From NCBI GenBank assembly GCA_959606705.1, contig CAUHLX010000167.1:1-6435 (forward strand): a DNA stretch of 6,435 nucleotides, given 5' to 3'. The notes below the pieces were generated by a model, which did no database searches, was not told the DNA's origin, and saw only the letters and a program-made list of their open reading frames with translations. This document shows, piece after piece, positions 1 to 4,253 of the stretch (position 1 is its first letter; the number at the start of each line of letters is the position of its first letter). The position numbers and the translations under genes are program-made. This DNA comes from an uncultured Bacillota bacterium (GTDB lineage Bacteria > Bacillota > Clostridia > Peptostreptococcales > Anaerovoracaceae).

Positions 1-1
1 A

Positions 2-799
2 CTGACTAATTACAACGACGGCATCGCCCATTTCAACAGCGCCTATATCGAAGCGGTAATCAGCGTCTTCACCATTTTTGCCTGTGTGAATTTCACTCAT
101 TATTACGACATTTTTCAGGGGAAGTGGAAACGCTTCCTCCGAGATGCGGAGCTGCGGGTCTTCCTGGCGATTTTAGCGGTGGCCGGACTGATCGTCGCGC
201 TGAATCTGTATACCACCGGCACCTGCGACAGCGTTCTGCAGTCCGTCCGTGACGGTTACTTTCAAGTGACGGCCTTCATCACCACCACCGGTCACTCCAC
301 CGCGGATTACAACCTGTGGCCGACCACCAGCCGGATCATCCTCTTCATCCTCATGTTTATCGGAGGCTGTTCGGCCTCCACCGGCGGTTCCATCAAGGTG
401 ATCCGCATCATGGTCATGTTTAAAATGATCCGGCGGGGTTTTTACCGCAAGCTTCACCCCCGGGCTGTCATTCCCATTAAGCTTCACGGAGAAGCCATTC
501 CCACCACCATGGTCACCCATATGACCGCTTTCATCATCGCCTATCTCACCACGATGGTGTTCAGCGCCGTGGTGCTTTCGTTTCAGGACTTGGACTGGAT
601 GTCCTCTCTGAGCACCTCCGCTTCGATCCTGGGAAACATCGGAGTAGGTTTTGGATCGGTGGTGGGCTCCTCCGGCTGTTTCGCCGCTTTTGAAGGCTGG
701 GCCAAGCTCTATCTGTGCGGCCTGATGATGGCCGGACGTTTGGAAGTATTCACCATCCTGCTGATGCTGGCTCCCTCCTTCTGGAATCCGGACAAATAA
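2..799 (+). CDS. trkH: TrkH-family potassium uptake protein, C-terminal part (5' truncated by window)
   Basis: Membrane subunit of a Trk/Ktr-type K+ uptake system, which normally works with a cytoplasmic TrkA/KtrA nucleotide-binding subunit. The frame is open to the left edge, so the 265 residues seen are roughly the last half of a protein usually near 450-490 aa. The GTG at 86 is internal, because typical TrkH sequence (SVFTIFACVNF) lies upstream and runs through it. Visible family marks, numbered from the first complete codon: third selectivity loop TTTGHSTADYNLWP at about 94-107; the following helix with FIGGCSASTGGSIKVIR at 119-135; fourth loop LGNIGVGFG at about 210-218; and GRLEVF at 245-250 before the usual ending APSFW. 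Both loops keep the filter glycine. Several hydrophobic helices (about 52-70, 110-122, 170-193, 236-257) fit an integral membrane protein. Family assignment is secure; no TrkA partner is visible, and it may lie upstream outside the window. Confidence 0.93.
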   Translation: MTNYNDGIAHFNSAYIEAVISVFTIFACVNFTHYYDIFQGKWKRFLRDAELRVFLAILAVAGLIVALNLYTTGTCDSVLQSVRDGYFQVTAFITTTGHSTADYNLWPTTSRIILFILMFIGGCSASTGGSIKVIRIMVMFKMIRRGFYRKLHPRAVIPIKLHGEAIPTTMVTHMTAFIIAYLTTMVFSAVVLSFQDLDWMSSLSTSASILGNIGVGFGSVVGSSGCFAAFEGWAKLYLCGLMMAGRLEVFTILLMLAPSFWNPDK

Positions 800-864
800 A
801 GCAAAAGAGCAAGGATAAAAACGCTTCCCTTCACGCAGAATAATCGGGAAAGGAGCGAGATGCC

Positions 865-1287
865 ATGAAAGTAAAAGATTTGATGTGTACTTCCGTAACC
901 TGGGTCCGTCCCAACACCACCGTTACGCAGATTGCCAGACAGATGAAACAGGAAAACGTAGGCGCCGTCCCCGTCTGCTCCGACCGGGGCGAGCCGCTGG
1001 GGATCGTTACGGACCGCGATATCGTCCTTCGGGTCCTGCCGGAAGGGAGCGCTGAGAAAACAGCCCAGGATGTCATGACCAGAAACCTGATCTACGCCCA
1101 TCCGGAAATGAACATTCACGAAGCCGCTCTCCTGTTTGCCCGCTATCAGGTGCGGCGCCTCCCCGTGGTGGAGGCCGGGAGAATGGTGGGAATCCTCTCT
1201 CTCGGAGATCTGGCGAAAAAAACGCTGTATATCGACGAAGCCGGGGACGCACTCTGTGCCATCTCCAAACCCAGCCGCCTCAACTAG
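865..1287 (+). CDS. Two-CBS-domain protein (tandem CBS pair, stand-alone)
   Basis: A 140-aa soluble protein made almost entirely of one CBS pair (Bateman module). CBS1 spans about residues 7-58 and CBS2 about 70-120. Each ends with the element that typically contacts the ribose/phosphate of an adenine nucleotide: GIVTDRD at 46-52 and GILSLGD at 109-115, each with the expected Thr/Ser and Asp. Small stand-alone CBS proteins of this kind (YhcV-like, Hrp1-like) usually bind AMP, ATP or related ligands and have a regulatory role; the ligand here cannot be read from sequence. The ATG start is supported by AAAGGAG at 849-855 with a 9-nt spacer. It begins 65 bp after the TrkH stop on the same strand, with no convincing promoter or terminator between, so co-transcription is likely. 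A link to K+ transport is inference from adjacency. Confidence 0.92.
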   Translation: MKVKDLMCTSVTWVRPNTTVTQIARQMKQENVGAVPVCSDRGEPLGIVTDRDIVLRVLPEGSAEKTAQDVMTRNLIYAHPEMNIHEAALLFARYQVRRLPVVEAGRMVGILSLGDLAKKTLYIDEAGDALCAISKPSRLN

Positions 1288-1303
1288 ATAAAAGGGAATG
1301 ACG

Positions 1304-1336
1304 GAGGGCCGCAAAAATAATATTTTTGCGGCCCTC
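1304..1336. terminator. Palindrome between convergent genes, probable bidirectional terminator
   Basis: A perfect 14-bp inverted repeat, arms 1304-1317 (GAGGGCCGCAAAAA) and 1323-1336, with a 5-nt loop TAATA. It lies 17 bp after the CBS gene stop and 55 bp after the rnr stop, the usual place for a shared terminator. Neither side has a clean T-tract: the plus side continues CTCTCTATTG and the minus side CGTCATTCCC. The A/T run is at the loop end of the stem instead of after it, so the terminator function is inferred from position and stem strength. Confidence 0.6.
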
Positions 1337-1390
1337 TCTCTATTGTTCCAATCACAGCTGTCCATGGGGTCCCCGCAATCCACGTCATGG

Positions 1391-3655
1391 CTAAAAAACG
1401 ATAAAATTGATCTCCCTCGCCGCCACGTCCACGGATTCCACCAGGATCTCCACTTTGTCTCCCAAGGCGAAGATTCGATGATGCCGTCTGCCGATCAAAC
1501 GGTATTTATCCGGTTCGTATTCGTAAAAATCATCATTCAAAGAGGCTGCGCGCACCAGGCCCTCGATGGTGTTTTCGATCTCCACGAAAAATCCGAAGCC
1601 CGCCACGCCGCTGATCACTCCGGTGTGCCGTTCCCCCACGTGATAGGTCATATACTCGGCCATTTTCAGCTTTTCCACTTCCCGTTCCAGCTCTTGAGCC
1701 ACGCGTTCCGCCGCGGAGGACACAGCCGAAGCCTCCTCCGTCCGTTTTTTCAGATAAGCGGTTCGGCGCCGGTCCAGCTTCCCGTTTAAAACCTCTTTGA
1801 TGATTCGATGGATCATCAGGTCGGGATAGCGGCGGATGGGCGAGGTGAAATGACAGTAATATTTGACTCCCAGTCCGAAGTGTCCCTGGCATTCCGTTCC
1901 GTAAAACGCTTTTTTCATGGAGCGCAGCAGGACGGTATTGATGACATGTTCCTCCGGCTTTCCCGAAACCGCCTCGATGATTTCCGCCAGCGCCCGGGGA
2001 TGGATGTTCTCCGCGTTCCCTTTCAGCCGCAGTCCGAAGCCCTGTAAGAACCGGGAAAATTCCTCGATCTTCTCCACCGCCGGCTTTTCATGAATGCGAT
2101 AGACAAAGGGAATCTCCATCCAGTAAAAATGCTCGGCCACCGTTTCGTTGGCCGCCAGCATGAACTCCTCGATCATCCGATTCGCCACCCGCCGCTGGGC
2201 CGTTTCCACGGAAATAGGGATTCCCTCCTCGTTCAAAGTGATATGAGCTTCGTCGAAGTCAAAATCCAGACTTCCCCGCGCCTCCCTTTTTCCCCGCAGA
2301 AGCGCCGCCAGACGTTCCATCTCGTGCAAATCGTCAAGGATCCCTTCGTAACGCTCCGTTTGAACCGGGTCTCCATGCTCCAGCAGATCGGATACCTCGT
2401 CGTATACCAGCCGGAAATCCGAATGGATTACACTTTCATAAATGTCGTGATCCACGATATTTCCTTGGGCGTCGATCTTCATGTCCACGGAAAGAGTCAG
2501 CCGATCCACATCAGGATTTAAACTGCAGCTTCCGTTGGAAAGCACCTCGGGAAGCATGGGAATCACCTGATCGACCAAATAGACACTGCAGCCCCGCTTC
2601 ATCGCTTCTTGATCCAGGAATCCGTCTTCCGACACATAATGGCTCACATCGGCGATATGGACCCCTAAGAGAAAGCTTCCGTCGTCGGTCCGTTGAATGG
2701 AAACCGCGTCATCGAAGTCCTTGGCGTCGGCCCCATCGATGGTAAACACCGTTCTCTCCCGCAAGTCCCGGCGGCCGCGCAGCTCCTCCCCAACAAACGG
2801 TTCGTCTAGATCCGCCGCCTTCTTCGCTTCCGCCTCCGCCTCCGGCGGATATTCCTGAGTCAGGTGATATTGACGAATGATCGCCTTGATATCCCCTCCG
2901 GTCTCATCTCGGCGGCTGATGATTTCGGTGATCATCCCCTCCGCGTTTCGTTCCACGCTCCGACCGCTGTCGCGGCCACGCCCGAAGCGGCTCTGCGACC
3001 CCCGGCCTCCCGTGCCTTTCCGGTGATGGTCCGCGGTTGGTCCGCTTTCCGGCCAGACGGTGATCCGCACGACTACCTTGTCACCGGTCTGCGCGTCCCG
3101 GCAGTTCGCTTCCCGCACGAAGATATCCTCCGTCAGCCTGCGGTCCTCCGGGATGACAAATCCGAAACGCTTCTGGCGAGAAAATGTTCCCACCACTTCC
3201 GTGCAGCCGCGTTTAAGAATCCGTTCGATCCGTCCCTCGCTGCTCCGCCGGGTCTCTTCCGCTCCCATTACTCTCGCCGCCACCAGATCCCCATTCATCG
3301 CCGAACCCATGGCCCCCGGAGGAATGAAAAGATCCTCCTGCTCCGTTTCCCCTCTGGGAATGACGAATCCGAACCCTTTTTTATGCTTGGAAAAAGTACC
3401 CACCACCAGTCCTTGCGCTTTCGGCAGCACATACTTCCCTTTTTTCGTCAGGAATATCTCCCCGTCCTCGGTCATCTGGTCCAGCAGACTGATAAACAGC
3501 CCCGCGTCCTTTCCTCCGTATCCGAAATATCCGGTGAGCTCCACATCGGTAAACGGCTGATAGTCTTTGGAGTCCATCCGCTCCAGCAATTCTTCCCGCA
3601 TGAAGTCCTGCCGAGCTTGTTCCGTTTCCGTTCGTTTTTTCTCTTTCTCTTCCAT
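1391..3655 (-). CDS. rnr: Ribonuclease R (3'-5' exoribonuclease, RNase II/RNB family)
   Basis: Processive 3'-5' exoribonuclease that degrades structured RNA and acts in mRNA decay, rRNA quality control and, with tmRNA/SmpB in known bacteria, removal of non-stop mRNA. Numbering is from the ATG at 3655 (754 aa). Domain order: N-terminal helix-turn-helix about 19-76; two cold-shock domains about 83-130 and 152-201 (GFGFVIP and RFGFVIP motifs); RNB catalytic domain about 292-620; C-terminal S1 domain 673-752. The four metal-binding/catalytic aspartates are present with exact family spacing (D307, D313, D315, D316 in TIDGADAKDFDDAV). SVY Y359 and HFTSPIRRYPDL at 602-613 are also intact. Odd points: an Arg/Gly-rich insert at 205-236 and no lysine-rich tail after S1. 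The frame is open to an ATG at 3697, but that ATG lacks an SD and would sit only a few bases after the predicted transcription start. The 3655 ATG has GAGGG 9 nt upstream, so it is preferred. The first 14 codons remain uncertain. Confidence 0.96.
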   Translation of the reverse strand: MEEKEKKRTETEQARQDFMREELLERMDSKDYQPFTDVELTGYFGYGGKDAGLFISLLDQMTEDGEIFLTKKGKYVLPKAQGLVVGTFSKHKKGFGFVIPRGETEQEDLFIPPGAMGSAMNGDLVAARVMGAEETRRSSEGRIERILKRGCTEVVGTFSRQKRFGFVIPEDRRLTEDIFVREANCRDAQTGDKVVVRITVWPESGPTADHHRKGTGGRGSQSRFGRGRDSGRSVERNAEGMITEIISRRDETGGDIKAIIRQYHLTQEYPPEAEAEAKKAADLDEPFVGEELRGRRDLRERTVFTIDGADAKDFDDAVSIQRTDDGSFLLGVHIADVSHYVSEDGFLDQEAMKRGCSVYLVDQVIPMLPEVLSNGSCSLNPDVDRLTLSVDMKIDAQGNIVDHDIYESVIHSDFRLVYDEVSDLLEHGDPVQTERYEGILDDLHEMERLAALLRGKREARGSLDFDFDEAHITLNEEGIPISVETAQRRVANRMIEEFMLAANETVAEHFYWMEIPFVYRIHEKPAVEKIEEFSRFLQGFGLRLKGNAENIHPRALAEIIEAVSGKPEEHVINTVLLRSMKKAFYGTECQGHFGLGVKYYCHFTSPIRRYPDLMIHRIIKEVLNGKLDRRRTAYLKKRTEEASAVSSAAERVAQELEREVEKLKMAEYMTYHVGERHTGVISGVAGFGFFVEIENTIEGLVRAASLNDDFYEYEPDKYRLIGRRHHRIFALGDKVEILVESVDVAAREINFIVF

Positions 3656-3663
3656 GGTTTCCG

Positions 3664-3668
3664 CCCTC
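3664..3668 (-). promoter_or_regulatory. Ribosome binding site deciding the rnr start
   Basis: On the minus strand GAGGG lies 9 nt before the ATG at 3655-3653. The longer in-frame candidate ATG at 3697 is preceded only by AAAATTGAAAA, with no SD-like purine run. This supports translation from 3655. The in-frame TTG at 3670-3668 is another possible start, as AGAAGG lies upstream of it. Confidence 0.5.
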
Positions 3669-3708
3669 AAATCCTTCTCTTTCCTTCTAATCCTCATTTT
3701 TCAATTTT

Positions 3709-3717
3709 AGTATAACA
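3709..3717 (-). promoter_or_regulatory. Extended -10 promoter of rnr
   Basis: The minus strand reads TGTTATACT: a TG-N extended -10 followed by TATACT, 5 of 6 matches to TATAAT. The -35 region at 17-bp spacing (3732-3737) reads TTTTTC and is weak, as is usual for extended -10 promoters. The predicted start of transcription is near 3702, giving a leader of about 46 nt to the 3655 ATG. It lies between the lipoprotein terminator and rnr, which fits independent transcription of rnr. Confidence 0.55.
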
Positions 3718-3750
3718 GCTTTTGATCCGCAGAAAAAGTAAAATGATTGT

Positions 3751-3791
3751 GAAAAAGAAAAATGCACACCGGATCCACTCCGGCCTGCATT
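3751..3791 (-). terminator. Rho-independent terminator of the lipoprotein gene
   Basis: On the minus strand the arm AATGCAGGCCGGA pairs with TCCGGTGTGCATT around a GTGGA loop. The stem is 13 positions with one G-G mismatch and one G-U pair, and is followed directly by TTTCTTTTTC. It begins 32 bp after the lipoprotein stop codon and ends shortly before the rnr promoter, so it separates the two transcription units. Confidence 0.8.
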
Positions 3792-3823
3792 CTCCTTTGC
3801 TCTTATGAGAGTATTGCGCTGGA

Positions 3824-4111
3824 CTAATGAGCTGCGTTGTTGACGTTGTTGTTCACGCCGCCGCCCGTTACCGCGTCCATAATATCATCGCCCACGTTTT
3901 TCAGATCATCCGCCGCGTCCTTTACGCCGTTGGTTCCGTTGTTGACGGTCCCATTGTCGTTGCCGTTGGTGCCATTGGTTCCGTTCTCCATGGTCCCGTT
4001 GTTGGCTCCGTTGGTGTTAGGAACATCGTTGGCCTTGTTTCCGGAACAACCGGCAAAGGCAAGCATGGTCAAAATCATCAAAAGGGCTAAAATCACTCTC
4101 GACTTTTTCAT
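3824..4111 (-). CDS. Small Asn/Gly/Thr-rich lipoprotein of unknown function
   Basis: A 95-aa protein with a clear lipoprotein signal: MKKSR charged start, hydrophobic stretch about 6-20, and lipobox FAGC with the lipidated Cys at residue 22, so it should be anchored on the outer face of the membrane. The mature part is 74 aa, of which about 20 are Asn. It has a low-complexity segment at about 28-62 with five NGT triplets, then a short predicted amphipathic helix at 63-83 (VKDAADDLKNVGDDIMDAV) and an Asn-rich end NNNVNN. No cysteine besides the lipobox one and no enzyme motif is visible. The start is supported by AGGAG at 4122-4126 with a 10-nt spacer. A possible but weak -10 (AATAAT, minus strand 4148-4143) would give a leader of about 25 nt. 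Flanking terminators make it a single-gene unit. I do not recognise a named family. Similar low-complexity lipoproteins are found in clostridia, some sporulation-related, but that role is not shown here. Confidence 0.85.
   Translation of the reverse strand: MKKSRVILALLMILTMLAFAGCSGNKANDVPNTNGANNGTMENGTNGTNGNDNGTVNNGTNGVKDAADDLKNVGDDIMDAVTGGGVNNNVNNAAH
3929..4012 (-). repeat. Imperfect NGT-coding repeats inside the lipoprotein gene
   Basis: Codons 34-61 of the lipoprotein carry five Asn-Gly-Thr triplets at residues 38-40, 43-45, 46-48, 53-55 and 58-60. At the DNA level this shows as imperfect repeats around GTTCCGTTG/GTTGGTTCCG on the plus strand. The repeats are in frame and irregularly spaced, as expected for a low-complexity linker that may expand and contract. 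Confidence 0.7.
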
Positions 4112-4170
4112 TTTACTTCATCTCCTCTCTTTTCTCACAGGTATTATTTGCGCAATGTCGCTTTTTTACA

Positions 4171-4206
4171 CACGAAAAAAAAGGAAGAGCAAAAAGTCTT
4201 CCTTTT
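4171..4206 (-). terminator. Rho-independent terminator of the flavin reductase gene
   Basis: On the minus strand AAAAGGAAGA (4206-4197) pairs perfectly with TCTTCCTTTT (4188-4179) around an 8-nt loop. The 3' arm continues into an eight-T run (4182-4175). It lies 47 bp after the reductase stop codon and before the lipoprotein start. The stem is AT-rich, but the shape is canonical. Confidence 0.8.
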
Positions 4207-4223
4207 CAGGTGATTTTAACCCC

Positions 4224-4251
4224 AATATAAAATTTATTTTTAAAAAAACAA
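4224..4251 (-). promoter_or_regulatory. Possible promoter-like element in AT-rich spacer
   Basis: The minus strand reads TTGTTT (4251-4246), a 16-nt AT-only spacer, then TATATT (4229-4224), a plausible -35/-10 pair. It overlaps the last bases of the reductase gene and is followed at once by that gene's terminator hairpin. The AT-rich composition makes chance matches likely, so confidence is low. Confidence 0.25.
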
Positions 4252-4253
4252 CT

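Noticed and set aside
86..88. GTG as a start codon for the TrkH gene.
   Set aside because: The same frame is open to the window edge and encodes TrkH-like membrane sequence upstream, so the GTG codes for an internal Val.
210..799. Val in place of Pro in the TrkH fourth pore loop (NIGVGFG) as an unusual filter.
   Set aside because: The filter glycines are intact, and this position varies (Leu, Pro and others) among TrkH/TrkG proteins, so it is not notable.
822..857. Possible hairpin before the CBS gene: TTCCC (825-829) with GGGAA (846-850) and CGC (822-824) with GCG (855-857), leaving AGGA of the SD in a bulge.
   Set aside because: The stem is short and interrupted with a 16-nt loop. No aptamer-like structure or regulatory logic can be supported from one sequence.
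1298..1789. Plus-strand open frame beginning in the convergent intergenic palindrome.
   Set aside because: It starts just before the terminator-like hairpin and is then antisense to the S1 and RNB end of rnr. The translation has no protein-like pattern.
2864..3715. Plus-strand open frame of 283 codons opposite the N-terminal part of rnr.
   Set aside because: It is a shadow of the RNase R coding frame, with no recognisable domain or ribosome binding site. It also ends across the rnr promoter.
3929..4012. Short repeats suggestive of a CRISPR or satellite array.
   Set aside because: Units are irregular, very short and in frame with the NGT triplets of the lipoprotein. There are no unique spacers of constant length.
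4113..4121. ATG AAG TAA two-codon frame ending one base before the lipoprotein ATG.
   Set aside because: Its ATG touches the SD directly, leaving no spacer for initiation. It is most likely incidental.
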